64,000 bases of DNA from Temnopleurus reevesii (GCA_036244855.1 BQKZ01000043.1:50586-114585), one strand, 5' to 3'. Positions 9,441 to 21,425 are shown, counted from the first letter of the stretch. The notes: generated by a model not told the origin, from the letters alone. Numbers and translations are program-made.

Positions 9441-11690
9441 TCCGATTGACAGAGTTTAAAACTAACAGGAGCTGGTTGAATAGTCTCCTCCATATCTTCT
9501 GAATCCATTTATCTTTTATCAATCATCTTTCTTGTGGTGAGAAAGAAATATTTGATTTGGTGTAATTCAAAGCACAAACTTTTTCCTCTCTTGCTCTGTT
9601 CTCTTCAAATGCCATTTGTTGATGGAAAGAATGTGAAACCAAAAGAAGAAAATTGTTTTGGTATATTATCCAACTTATCTGGTTTTTCAACTTTACCATA
9701 CCCAAAAAGGGGTGATTTCTTTTTAAATTCTTAGACATATTTAGTGAACCACAAAGTTGCTGTGTAGAGAGAGATTCATGCCCTAAATGTTCCTAATAAA
9801 TTTTTAAAAGTTTTGTTGGTTACCTAAAAAAAATGCATTCCATTTGAAATGAGGAATAACCGTATTATTTAAGTATTAAATTGCCTTTTCAATGCTAAGG
9901 TATGCACAGACTATTTTGAATTATAAATTTGTGTGAAGGAAAATATTCAAAAGCTTTCTATTGCTGATTCAAGTTTCAATGTTTTAACTGTGAAGTAACT
10001 ATGTAAATATGCATTTTGTTTTATTTTCATGAAAGTGTGTTATGAATTTCAAACGTTATCTTACTTCAAGCATTTTCATTTGCAGTATTTATTCAAATGG
10101 TTAACAACTTTCAAACTACTTGGGATTGCAAGGGAGGATTCTTGACAATACAAGTGCACTTGTGAATTATGATTTATAGATCACTAAATCTTCACATGAT
10201 ATTGAGCACTAGATCTTTGTGGATTTGGCACCTTATAAGTCGAATGTATTATTGTCATAATCTTTATTCATATGGATATCTGTTTAAATTTATCTAGAGA
10301 TTATAGATTATTTGTTTACAGATTTTATGTCAGTTTTGATAACATGGATGGGAAGGTTATAGATACATGTGTGTAATTAGATATAGATAAGAAGAAAATA
10401 AATTCATTATACTGGTTCTAAAAAAAACAGAACCCTCTTCTTCCCTAAATTATTAGGGTCGTTCCTTGGTTGTACTTTGTCATGGATTTACTTCTCATGA
10501 TTAAACTGCAATGACTATTGATTTAGAATTCAATCGATTTCCCTTTATGCAGCAGTTATGAATATACATTTACCTGCATGTTCAGTGACTTAATGATATT
10601 CGATGTGACTTAATTAAGGAAACTTATATTTTAGTGAGAAATCCAATACCAATAGGAAGGAAGAGAAGCCTTAAAACTTGACTTCTTTGTGTTTGGAGTA
10701 GGACTGAAAAACCACAAAATGGTTTCCCTGAAATTTCAAAAACTGAAAGTGGCATGGACTTATTATCAGGAAGAAAATATGCATATACCATATCAAAGAA
10801 CTTTGATCTATGAAAGGATGTTTGGATTAGAGATTTTATTACAATTCTACTTTCTGATAAATACTAATGGTATGAGTCAACTCATGGAAGCAGTTTATGG
10901 TACAAGGCCCAGTGTATCATTCTCTTTACTATGTTATTATGAGAGCATTGTTTTTGTATGGATCAAGGTTGCAGCAAACTCCAAGACATTCTGCTTTGAT
11001 TCTTTCCAATGTATAGCAGACCATGAAGTTACGCTATGGAAAACAATGCATTCACTTTCGGAACAACCCATCGAGCAGTTTTTATCTCATTCACACTCCA
11101 AAATTTTGGTAGTTATGCATCATAATTAAGCAATATTTTCTTCTAGTAGAGGAGTAACTCATGTCAGAAAAGGTTCCCTATGTTATTGTAGGAAACTAAA
11201 AATGGATTTGTCCAACAGTTATTTTATATTTTTGTACACTATTTACATGTACTCAGTATTTTTTTGCAGCATAGTTTCAGCTTTTATTGTACTTTAACAT
11301 TTGTTATAATAATTTTTCTCAGTCTATTCAAATTTGTTGTTTAAAACGCTTAAAGAAATCTAATGACAAACATGTGAATCAAGGTGAAATAAAGATGAAG
11401 CAAAATGAGACCTTTTTGTTTTAGGGGAACAGATTCTTGTTCTCTGTTGATGGTTGACCATGCAAATCAATGCAATTCACCTTAGTTGGTCACAAGATAA
11501 AATTCTGGCCACTGACAATAAGAAAAGAAAGTATGAATCACACCAGTTTTCACCGAAAACAATATTTGCGTTACCCATTTCTGGTTACCAGCATTCATGC
11601 ATGTGTGTTCATTTTTGCGAGGATTCATATTAATTAATCATGTTTGTTTTACTTTATATTTGATATTTCTATATGATAACTATTATTACA
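9441..11690. other. Non-coding stretch; one 136-codon ATG frame of doubtful meaning
   Basis: AT-rich DNA. A frame with ATG at 10719 runs to 11129 and is the longest non-repetitive ATG frame in the window. It has no recognisable domain, no obvious hydrophobic leader and no flanking coding-like sequence. A frame of this length can be expected occasionally by chance in 64 kb. Confidence 0.45.
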
Positions 11691-11697
11691 CCATGGG

Positions 11698-11750
11698 AGT
11701 TTCTTTCTTCAACAGCACCAAGTGTCTTTGATGATGTTGAAGAAAGGAAA
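11698..11750. repeat. Short inverted repeat with a 15-bp stem
   Basis: The left arm TTTCTTTCTTCAACA and the right arm TGTTGAAGAAAGGAAA pair with a single extra base in the right arm, around a loop of about 20 bases. Pairing does not extend beyond the arms. Confidence 0.7.
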
Positions 11751-14700
11751 AAAAATAAATTCCGAAATGATAGACAAAGCAACTGCATAATAGCGTCCCA
11801 ACCCGGAAGGTCCCCAACGCTAATAAATCGATATCGACGGTACATTGTATTATGAGATTTGATAGCACACATTGTAGAACTGAAAGCTATATAATATTGC
11901 TATATCAAGAGATGATAAATTCTCAAAACTTATATTGAAAGTTATGAGATTTAACTATCAATTGAAGTCTGTTTTTTATACTTGTGGTTTGATTATTTTC
12001 TATCCCTTGACATAGCCTTGAGAATCTTGACTTTGTCTTGCAATTGTTATTCTTCCTGTGAAATAAGCAATTTCAATTCTAGTTCTGACTCACTCCAAAT
12101 TCATTTTCAAGTGCAGGAAAACAATGATAATTACCTCCACGCCAAGGAATCATAAGCGCCCCATTAGAGCTACGGATTACGGAAGTCAACTTTCTTGCAG
12201 AGCTTGTTTTTCCTCGTGTTTTTTACCCACTGGTTAGGGGTAGCCAAGAAGTCGAGAACATAGGACCGTTACACCAGCAGTTCTCAGGAGTTGCTTTTTG
12301 CTCTTGACCAATCACATTTGAGGATTTAAGTAGCTTATAACCAAACTTCTCTGCCTTGTGCATTTGTGAAGTATCACCTTGATCTTTAATAGTTCCTTTT
12401 CTTTCTAACTTCACATTCATCATTTCCTCCGACAGTCTATTAACCTCAATTTCTGTTTGTGTTGAAAGGGTAAAGCTCAAATTCACCTATCATATGTTAG
12501 TAATCAGGTATTGCTTTATGAAAAGCATTTTTATGATTAAGAACCTGTTCATATCATTTTGAAGAAAGAACAATGTATATTCATCAAGTGAGAATCATTT
12601 CTTCATGGGAATCATTAAGAGCTGTACCTGAAAGTTGATAGTGATTTATTTAATCACTGGAAGAGGGTGCTGGATATGGTTTAACTTATTAAAATTCACA
12701 CACAGATACAGATACGTTTTTAGAAATGTATGATAGATAATTTGATATTCAATTTATTGAATCCTTACCAAAATAATTCAAAGATTTTTAAAAGTAAATG
12801 TGGATATTTTGCTTAGAAAATCAGTTGTAATAATTTTGATATGAAATGGAGCATGTACATTACTATGTTTTAGTGCTTCCCTTATTTGTGTTTCTTGAAG
12901 CATTAGATTATATCTGCTTGTCTGCCAACTAAAGGTATGATGATGTTACATACGGATATTATGAAGCTGTTTTAGCTGTCAACAATGCGACACAATATTT
13001 GTATTATTCGACATGTAATCTCCACTGTTTTCAATTGAGAGTAAAACTTAGCTCGTTCTGTAAATAGTCTTATCCGTATTCAGGCACAGAGTTGAAAAGA
13101 AATTAATTCTGACTGTTCAGTCAGGTTTTTTTTTCTTCAAAGGAGCTGAGTAGAAGTTCTATAAGTGCGCAAATTTCCGCTATAAATTCTATTGTTAGTT
13201 AAGATTCAAATGCATTTTCTTCGCAGAGCTTCACAGTTCAAGAATAAATCATACGCTTTTGAACAAGCTTTTAATTTAAAATGAAAGAACATGCCATTTG
13301 TGAATAACCGTTAAAACTTTTGAAGAATAGAAGAATATGGTTCCTGTGAAAAGCAACTATATAACTTTGTCTTTGCTAGATACAATTTAAAATTCAACAA
13401 CTTATCTTGTCATATACTAAATTAATTCATGAAAATTTCATGAATTTATGCGATTTATTGAATCAACAGTTTCTCATCTCATTTTGTAAGAAGGTTCTCT
13501 TAATGACACAAAACATATATATTGCTGCAATTGAATGCTAACTGTTTTAGAATGATAGATATTATTCTTTTGATAGAACATTATATAAAAATGTTTTTCT
13601 TTAAAAGAAACTCTGAATTATGTTATTACTTAATTCAGATTTCTGTAAGTTCCAGCATTTTTTATGTTATCAATAACTAGGAGATGCAAATCATTTAAAA
13701 TCTGAAAACTCTAAGTTCTCTTTTGAATATGAAGGGGGTCATTGGTTGTAGAAATGTAATCACTGCTAGAATTCAAATACCAAGCATTCCATCGCATCAA
13801 ATCACTTTTATTACATGTGCGTTACATCTCTACCAACATACCAACAGCTAAAGATGTATCAATCAGCTAATCATACATCTCAACTCATACCACATCAAAT
13901 ACTGAATACCTCCTATCCACATTCAGCCACACTGATATTGAACAGTGAATTTAGTTCAGACAATATGGCAGCTGTCATTCATAATATCAATTAAATCTCT
14001 ATACTTGAAATTGTGGTAATCTCTAATGTTCTGAGAATTTGTACAAAATATAATGCAGTGGTGAAATACTGGAATTAATTAATTAATTGATTTATTTATC
14101 TATTTTTATATAACTGACAAAGCTGCTAAGAAAACCTATATTCAAGTTACAATCTTATCACATTAATGCCATTAAAAAAACAGCAATTGGGATTTTATTC
14201 TTTTTTATTCTTATTTTATTCGAAATAGAGGCTGGATTTTACTTTTCTACTGTAAACATGAACTTTTGGCTACAATACTCATTCTAAATGAAGTTTTTTT
14301 TTTCTTTCTTTTCTCTCTATTCTTTCTTTCAATTTCATTAGTATGTGTTTATGAGTAATTGTATTTTCTCGCACCTCCTATCCTGTATGTTTTATACCTT
14401 GTTATTTCTTGTTTGTAACATATCAATTATTTTTCTTATTCACCATATACTTGAAGCAATTGGAAATAAAAAAATAAAAAAATTACGTTTCTTCATGAAT
14501 CAATAAAATATCTTGCAGTTGTATCTTACAAGAAATGAAAACAGAAATCACTGAAAATGAAAAAAATGCAAACTAAAACCAAATTCATGACAACTTGCAA
14601 ATATTTAGTTTTTGTTGGTTTTATTTCCCATGTAGATTTAGAATCTACCAAGAACACTATGATTTGCTATTTTATACTTTATTTGAGACGTCCTATACAT

Positions 14701-15340
14701 TGATAGTTTGCAAGTAGCCATCTTTGTGTACAGCCCATCAGCATGCAGCATGCAGCACTGCCCCCTGATGATGAGGCAGTGCAATGATGAGGTGCCGAGG
14801 GCTATAGAGCCCTTCAGTCAAGCTGCTTCCATAGGGATCAACATTCTCACATCATCTCATATCCTTCATATTGTCAAGATGAAACCAAAAATGAAGACAA
14901 GAAATATGGAGAAGGACCGATCTGAGCCCTAGGCTTCAGCCATCTTGCAATATTTCCATCTCATTAGAATTCTTAATAAGAGATCCTTTCCTGTTTGCTT
15001 GGTTAATTTGTGCTTTCTATTTGTTTATTTGGTGAAAAATGGCAAAATACTCTATCGTTTTCAAATGGAATTCAATTCAGTTAATTTTTTTTTTAAAGCA
15101 GTACAGCTGATAACTCTTTGTCTGAGTATATCTAGTGATTACCTAACCTCCAGTATATTTCTTTATTTTTTATTGCTAGAACTGTAGGAATGTATTCCTT
15201 TTTGATCGTCTTGATATGAAAGGACCACCTGATGAGGTGCTGGTTCAAATGGTTTCAACTGCTGGTTCTAGTTAAGATGAGGGTGGGATGTAAAGTGAAA
15301 GTAAAGATCATCTAATCTATTCATATCCTGTCTCTTCAAT
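11751..15340. other. Non-coding stretch with one possible regulatory patch
   Basis: Between about 12130 and 12320 the composition is mixed and includes CpG and GCGCC, unlike the strongly AT-rich flanks, so that part may be constrained. A GCACTGCC/GGCAGTGC hairpin lies at 14755-14782. The remainder shows only A/T-rich runs (for example AATTAATTAATT near 14073). Confidence 0.45.
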
Positions 15341-15343
15341 CAG

Positions 15344-15409
15344 ATAAGATAAAAGACATTGATATCCATCAGAATATGGGCAAACCTTCTTGTCAAATAT
15401 ATCTTCCAG
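15344..15409 (+). other. Weak exon candidate, 66 bp
   Basis: A good acceptor (CTGTCTCTTCAATCAG) precedes 15344. The donor CCAG|GTACAT is only moderate, and a second possible donor GTAAGC starts at 15416. I list it because it lies on the same strand as the stronger candidates. A chance match is the more likely reading. Confidence 0.15.
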
Positions 15410-15604
15410 GTACATGTAAGCTTGACTATCATTATTGAACAGATATTATTATTTTAAGAATCATGTTATTCATAAGTTCAGTTTAAGTTCAGAAAGCAGA
15501 AAGCAAATCTTTGAAGCAAAATCATCTTGAGCCAAGCGAAGCTCATCAAAAGTCAATCAAGTGCCTATCACTGGTTCCCAAAAACTGGCCAATCTTCTGC
15601 TTAG

Positions 15605-15690
15605 ATTGCTTTCTTAATTTGAGGAATAACTTTTTGGCATTGCTTGAGAAATTGTCTCTGATTAACTGTGGATGAGAGCTTGAAGCATCA
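15605..15690 (+). other. Weak exon candidate, 86 bp
   Basis: The acceptor AATCTTCTGCTTAG has a short pyrimidine tract, while the donor GTAAGTAT at 15691 is near-consensus. Weak on the acceptor side. Confidence 0.13.
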
Positions 15691-15699
15691 GTAAGTATG

Positions 15700-16670
15700 T
15701 ACGTTTCATCTTGTGACCATTACCCTCTTCTTTCTCCCATTATTTTGCAATAAATTCAGTAAAAAAAAAAACAAGTTATTTCAGCCTAATTGAATTTGTT
15801 TATTTTTTCCCCAAAAAATCAATGAGTTTTCTTAGCACTCATGCAATAACAAGCATGTCTTTTCATTTTGATCATTCAAAAGCATTCTTGGTGATAATGA
15901 TGAATAGTTTTTATTTTAATCCTCTTTTCTGTATAGATGTACTATTGTTTTTGCCCTTCTTGTTTGATATCAAATCATGGCCAAGCATGAATAAGATTTT
16001 GAAAATTTACCTCGTTCACAAATTCCTGATGAGGAAGAATCGTTTTGTTTTAGTGAATAGATTGATTGAATAGCAAGTCTCCTTTACCCCATGACATTTG
16101 ACAATGTGTTTGTGCTCTAGAAATAAATCATGCAAAACTGCAGGCTAGCAGAAACACAATTAGTAAGATGATAACTTTTAAAAACATCACAACTTAGCAG
16201 TTCGTCTATCAGACAGCCGTACATCTCCCTTTCCCAGAATATGCATGTGAAATGCAGAGAAATGCTTGCTCTTAGCTTAAACATTGTGGAAAATTTGATC
16301 CTCACAACCTATCAAATTCTGACATTTGCATATCTTATCAATTTTCCAGGGTTGTGGTTTATTGACGAGTGTAAATTAATTCCAAAAACACAAATGTATT
16401 ATTCAGCTTTGACAAGGGGAAAAGGGACTTGCATTAATCTTTCACGTCCTCTTTTTTTCTATGCTTTTGTAAAAGCGATTATACTTGCAGATGAATTATT
16501 CTCTCTCCTTTTTCTCCATTAGTTAGCTAATTTGCATTTTTCTCATCTCCATTAGGCATGGTGTAAAGTGCTTTCTACTATTACCTTGTTTCATAGCCTT
16601 TCCTTCCTTTGTTTTTGCTTGAGTGGAAAGCAATTCATCAAACAAATTATGAATATTAATGAGAAAACAA
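15700..16670. other. Non-coding stretch, no gene seen
   Basis: AT-rich DNA holding overlapping frames of 62-93 codons on both strands, none with a domain. Octamers in the reverse orientation (ATTTGCAT) lie at 16324 and 16530. Confidence 0.5.
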
Positions 16671-16679
16671 TATCAGACA

Positions 16680-16930
16680 TGGTGTACATGTGGCGATATG
16701 CGGTAATGGACGGTGCGAGCTTATCTCCACTCTAAATTCATTTTAGCCGATAATTGGCCGCTTGTTGTGCTTGGCAATGTTTATATTATCAATTGTGATT
16801 ATCATCAACACTTTATGCAGGCGAAGCTCATGAAAAAAGATGAGGCTTTTGTGAAGAAATGCCATCAATTAATGTCTTTCTGCCTCTGAAACACAATGAC
16901 TGATCAGGAAGCCCTTTTAATTTGATTGTC
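16680..16930. promoter_or_regulatory. Candidate conserved regulatory island
   Basis: CpG-bearing, balanced sequence (GGCGATATGCGGTAATGGACGG, split here as GGCGATATGCGG then TAATGGACGG) is followed by GATAATTGGCCG and a Sox/homeodomain-like stretch (ATCAATTGTGATTATCATC). It stands out from the simple AT-rich flanks. An enhancer role is inference. Confidence 0.27.
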
Positions 16931-18085
16931 TTTTCAAGCGATGCACATCATACAATGTACATATGCATGGACTTGTGCTTTAATAGTCCAGGATAAGATA
17001 GGAACTAGAAATGTAGTCTGGAACTTATAAAAAACCTGATTTATATTGTGGAATGAACTAGAACATTCCAGTTATGAGCATCTGAAGGAGAAGCTTGGAA
17101 CAAAGAATTATGAAGAAATTGTGTTAATGTGTTCAGGATAACTGTCTTGCAAGTTTGTATTATTTTTGGATTTTCATGAGAGGATTATAATTACTTTTAC
17201 TCTGAATAGAATAAGAACATATGAATGTGACTGCTTTGTATTTAGCTTAACATTGAGAAGCTCTATGGAGATAAATAGTTTAGTTGTGTACTGTCAAAGA
17301 GTTGAGTATTCTCTTGATTGTGTTTTGATCTATGTATTGGAAAACACAGACATGTCTGTATACTACCAACTAGGTGTGACCTGTTTGTTTATCAGTGATG
17401 TACATCATAGATAGACAAAACCTCTAAATGTCTTACATAATTCATACATTCTCACTATACACCTAGTCTCATTCTGGTATCAACATGGATGCCTTCATAT
17501 GATGTTTGGTTTAGTGTGCATTTCATTCAGGCTTATATTAATGCCTTGTTTGAAATGCAGGACTGAAGTACATACTATGGTATGGTAGCATGTCATGAAT
17601 GAAGTAAAGTGAAGAATCATATTAATAAGTTGATGAGTTATTGACATTGGCCTAGTAACCTTAACAAAGTTGATCAGGATGTGACTTCACACCTCTCTTG
17701 TCTTTAGAAGATTAATCTATTATTTCACAGGTGCATTTGAATAGCTCACATGTTGAATGTATGCCATAGATACAGAATGACAACATATAAAGGATGTGTT
17801 TTCATTGGCTCAATGTGGCCGCTCCAGCCCACTTCAAAACATTGACATTGATATTTATGCTATTTATACTTAACCCTGAAATAGACTCAAAAATTCAGGA
17901 AAGAGAGGAGGAGGACGACGAACATTAGAAATGATGAAGCAAGAAAATAGAATCTGTCTGAAAGACAGATAGTGAGAGGAGGGGATTAAGCAAAGAAGAT
18001 GCAGGAAAAGAATAAAAAAAAGACCTTTTGTCATTGCAATTATTACACTCTCCCATTTTAACCTGTTTTTGTTTTTTTTTTACTC
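16931..18085. other. Non-coding stretch, no gene seen
   Basis: AT-rich DNA without repeats or splice-bounded segments that I would defend. A purine-rich stretch lies near 17898-18025. Confidence 0.55.
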
Positions 18086-18122
18086 TTGATGATAATGATA
18101 ATGATAATAATAATAATGATAA

Positions 18123-18156
<34 letters not shown>

Positions 18157-18157
18157 C
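18086..18157. repeat. (AAT)n/(ATG)n microsatellite
   Basis: GATAAT units pass into AAT units and end in an ATTATTATT inversion. Confidence 0.9.
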
Positions 18158-18632
18158 ATATAGCCTATATGCCGTTATGATATGGGATGTCTTTATCTTT
18201 CTTTTGTTAATGCTGGAAATAAATGATGATAAACATAACTTCATATTTGCATGAAGATATTTTGGTAGTATCAATATGTGTTTGGTAGGGTTTAGCCTAT
18301 CATGGCTCATTCATCTCAGTCATTGGATTGTGTGTTTTTAATATTCATTCAACTATGCAGGTAACCATAGTTCTGGTGCTGAAAAGAAATGTATTTAAAT
18401 GGCCTGAATCCATTTAGGTCATGGTTGTATGAACGCATCTCACAAGATACTCTGTCAAGTATCAATATTCATATCTATGCAGAAATTTGCAAGTTGTGTT
18501 TTTCTTGTAATGTCACTATCACTATCTGCTGAATTAATCTCCTGTAAGTAATGAAGAAGGAAATGTTAGGAATTGATATCATAGAATACTCAATAAGTAG
18601 GTCATGAAATGTTTTTCTTCATCTGTCCATAG

Positions 18633-18717
18633 ATTTGAAGCCTACCATCTCATCGGATCAACGCAGTAAGAAGCCAACAACTGTGTGAAGTCCAGAAGCA
18701 TGCATCTCTCTTAACAG
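18633..18717 (+). other. Candidate internal non-coding exon, 85 bp
   Basis: The acceptor TTTTTCTTCATCTGTCCATAG ends at 18632 (its last 19 bases are pyrimidine-rich) and the donor CAG|GTAAGA starts at 18718. Both are close to metazoan consensus. All three frames contain stops, so it would be an untranslated exon of a long 5' leader or a lncRNA exon. Joined to the M-K-S-K start at phase 0 it gives one isoleucine codon and then TGA. A structured inverted repeat follows 33 bases after the donor. Confidence 0.38.
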
Positions 18718-18750
18718 GTAAGAATAATACCTGGGAAAGATTGCATAAAA

Positions 18751-18838
18751 AGTTGCGTTTTAACGCAAGTCAGAAAATTAAACGCAAGTCCAAAATACGC
18801 GCTTCTGATTGGTTGAAAATTGAGTTGCGTTTAATTTT
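18751..18838. repeat. Clustered inverted repeats with TTGCGTT/AACGCAA arms
   Basis: One palindrome (TTGCGTTTTAACGCAA) lies at about 18753-18768. It is followed by perfect 14-bp arms AAAATTAAACGCAA at 18774-18787 and TTGCGTTTAATTTT at 18825-18838, with a 37-base loop that contains a CpG-rich centre and GATTGGTTG. It may be a small foldback element or an intronic RNA structure. Confidence 0.75.
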
Positions 18839-18881
18839 AGCAGCAGATTTAGAGAGCTTTTAAGATTAATAAATATTTAGT

Positions 18882-19905
18882 TTGAACAATAATCATATTT
18901 ATTTATTGCTTAATTTGTTTGCAATTTATTCAATCAAGGGTATGATAATTTTTTTGCAATATTTAAAACTTTCTTCTATAAAGTGCATATTTTGCATGAC
19001 TACTGTTCTGCTGGATGCAATCTATATAATTACAAGTTGCAAGGTAGCATCATCCTTCATGCATTTTAATACTGCCATCTCATTTCACATTATCAAGGCC
19101 GTTTTCTGGAATACTAAATAGGTTTCAAAACCACAAAGATTCTAACTTGCAAATTCCAAACCTTTTCTTCATTTGAATATGAGAGATTGATTACATGATG
19201 AACGGATGCTGAAAAGGATTTGGTTAAATGAACACTTTTAAAATAAGAATTGGAGTTTATCTATAGTCTTCATATTTTAAAACCATTTTCTTAATTACAA
19301 AAATTAAAATATTAAATATGCTGGTTGATATATGAGAATACGTGCTTGAAAGCACAGAGTAAATTACTGAGTAAAATTGAATGAATAATTTGAAGGTCAT
19401 AGATAGCATGTTGATAATTTTCAAAGCTGAATTGACTTGTAGTAGAATTGTCAATGTAACAGACAAAAAAAGACTTGCATGAAAATGAAGCAATAGGACT
19501 GCATGGATCTTTGGAAAGTAGTACGAAATGACTCATGTTATACCTGGAGTCTGAAGCATTGTAGGATCACACTGCTTGCTGTGTGGAGGTATTCCCTCCA
19601 GTGGAAAAGCCTAGTCTTGTTTAGAATGCACCTTAGCTAAGCGGGAATCACATTGCGGGCTTGAGATGCAATTCAAGGAGAACATTGGGGTTTTGAGCTA
19701 CAATGAAACAAGATCATTTAGGTAAAGTCCTAACATTTTCATCTATAGGAAGTGAAATCTTTTTAAGAAAACTTGACTAAATAAATAAATGAATAAGTAA
19801 GTAGGTCCTCATCTTTTAAATAGGAAAAAACATTTTTAGGGATGTGGGGTATAATTTTCTGCTTTTCATGCATTCATAATTATTATTTTTGATTATTATC
19901 TTCCC
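18882..19905. other. Non-coding stretch, no gene seen
   Basis: Strongly AT-rich with short frames on both strands. No recognisable element. Confidence 0.55.
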
Positions 19906-19943
19906 ATGAACCACATATCTTTCTTGGATGAAGACTATCTTGT

Positions 19944-19969
19944 GTGTGTGTGTTTACCTCCTCCCCCCC

Positions 19970-20005
<36 letters not shown>

Positions 20006-20098
20006 GTATTCCATCTTTCTTTTTTCTTCCTGCATCTTTATGTACATGTTTTTTTCACTCCCTCCAATTTCATCTTGATTCGCCTTTTCTCTTGCACT

Positions 20099-20150
<52 letters not shown>
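19944..20150. repeat. (GT)n and (CT)n microsatellites with poly-C
   Basis: A short GT run, a C run and two CT arrays (about 19974-20000 and 20107-20146) lie within 210 bases. Leucine/serine-rich frames here are translated repeats. Confidence 0.9.
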
Positions 20151-20151
<1 letters not shown>

Positions 20152-20219
20152 CACTGTATATTATCCACTGTCTCTGTAATCTATTTGTATGACTAGAAGT
20201 TTAGGGGGAAACCCTTGGT

Positions 20220-20520
20220 CGGATCATAGACATACCACCTCTTGTCTATGGTCGATTGAGGGAGAGGTTGCCCGTGTTTTTGCCGCTGCTCCGCTGCCTG
20301 TCAGCGTTGTATTCACTTGCTAGCTTGGCTGGCTTGGCTGGCTTTGTGGGGAGGATGAGGTGACTGGTTGCGCTCCACTACTCCAGGTTAGATTACGGGT
20401 AGCTGGGTATCGGGTCTGATCACAGCGGGAACTCTGCTCGTGTGGAAATGACATGCTGTGTGCACTGGGTTAGGTGTCAGGGGGGGGGGGGGGGCCTGAC
20501 AGCTATAAGTCTACGGCCTT
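20220..20520. promoter_or_regulatory. GC-richer island with a poly-G hairpin
   Basis: This stretch is notably GC-richer than its neighbours, with repeated CTTGGCTGG units near 20324-20343 and CpGs. A run of 15 G (20480-20494) is flanked by the complementary arms TGTCAGG and CCTGACA. It could be a regulatory island or a structured repeat. Function unknown. Confidence 0.25.
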
Positions 20521-20686
20521 AGCCATCCTCCTTCAAAGCTTCTAGAGCATCAATGTTTTCTTGCAAGCACAGTAAAGACAAGATTGCTGTTTACAACTCT
20601 TTGGCAGGATTATTCTATGCTTTGATCAGATAAATGACATGAATTTGAAGAATGTTATTTGAGCCTTATTCCCATATACATTCATA

Positions 20687-20904
20687 AGGCCAAAAAAATG
20701 CTAGGATGCCCTCAACTGACCGACCCTCTGAATTTTATAATTTTTTTATTTTCACAAAAATTGAAAGATCACAGTAAAATGATCAATAAGCATGTGAAAT
20801 AGTACCTGAAAAAAGTGTTTAAAAATGATTTAAAAAAATCTTTTCTGACCGCTTATTTTCACAAATGTAATCGGAGGGCATCCTAACAATATTTTCTTTG
20901 GCCT
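20687..20904. mobile_element. Foldback MITE with roughly 30-bp terminal inverted repeats
   Basis: The left end reads AGGCCAAAAAAATGCTAGGA then TGCCCTC. The reverse complement of the right end reads AGGCCAAAGAAAATATTG then TTAGGATGCCCTC. The ends match over about 30 bases apart from one 4-base indel and two substitutions. The interior is AT-rich and codes for nothing. The element is 218 bp. No target duplication is clear, so the superfamily cannot be named. Confidence 0.7.
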
Positions 20905-20984
20905 ATTTATGTGTTCATATCAAACTTCTATTATTTTTTTTAATCAATAGATTCAGATGAATTCTTGTGTTTGATGATGGCATT

Positions 20985-21290
20985 AATGACAAACGGCTTG
21001 ATAGAATTACACTAACAATTCCTCCCGCCTCCTGATGATGGCGGGCAGATTGAAAGACCAACTCGATGATCACTCTTCAACGACATAATTTCATTTTCCT
21101 GTGAAAACAAAGGCCAAATGTCAGCATTAAAGCGCACTTTTTCTTGTTTATAGGAAACCGCTGGTAATTCTATCTCATCTTAATTAATGCGCATAAACGT
21201 CCTTGAGAGGGGGCGCAGAATGCCCCCCTGCTGACAGAGTGCGAATTAGCGGACTTGTAGAAAGGTTAAACTAACAGCGTTGGCAGTGGA
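20985..21290. promoter_or_regulatory. Candidate conserved island with two GC hairpins
   Basis: Balanced, CpG-bearing DNA contains CCCGCC...GGCGGG (21024-21045) and AGGGGGC...GCCCCCCT (21208-21229). Between them are a TTAATTAATGCGC motif and AAAGCGCAC. It is unlike the AT-rich flanks. An enhancer role is inferred from composition only. Confidence 0.28.
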
Positions 21291-21343
21291 GGAGTGGACT
21301 TGAGTAAATCCAACAGTATGTCATTAGTTCCTTTCTCTTGATT

Positions 21344-21417
21344 AGATGACCCACCTAACACACCCCTCTCTTATCGCAGCAGATGACCCACCTAACACAC
21401 CCCTCCCCTATCGCATC
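21344..21417. repeat. Direct duplication of a 37-bp unit
   Basis: AGATGACCCACCTAACACAC begins both at 21344 and at 21381. The two copies are nearly identical over 37 bases (differences include CTCTTATCGC versus CCCTATCGC). The duplication places a pyrimidine tract and CAGCAG just before the second copy. Confidence 0.9.
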
Positions 21418-21425
21418 AATTTCAA
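21380..21425 (+). other. Weak exon candidate, 46 bp, with duplication-derived acceptor
   Basis: The acceptor CCCTCTCTTATCGCAG comes from the first copy of the 37-bp duplication, and the donor CAA|GTAAGT starts at 21426. It would be a NAGNAG acceptor. The phase-0 frame is open and could follow the M-K-S-K start, but the resulting residues look like nothing known. Confidence 0.2.

Noticed and set aside
10719..11129. 136-codon ATG frame, longest non-repetitive ATG frame in the window
   Set aside because: No domain, signal peptide, coding-like composition or splice context. A rough estimate gives a fair chance of one such frame in 64 kb of AT-rich DNA. The longer version beginning at 10689 starts at GTG.
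11698..11750. microRNA precursor
   Set aside because: The paired stem is about 15 bp and does not extend, shorter than the roughly 30 bp stem of animal pre-miRNAs. It matches none of the conserved miRNAs that I looked for by eye (let-7, miR-1, -7, -9, -10, -71, -124, -184).
19906..20196. 96- and 83-codon Leu/Ser-rich frames resembling signal peptides
   Set aside because: Translation of CT microsatellites.
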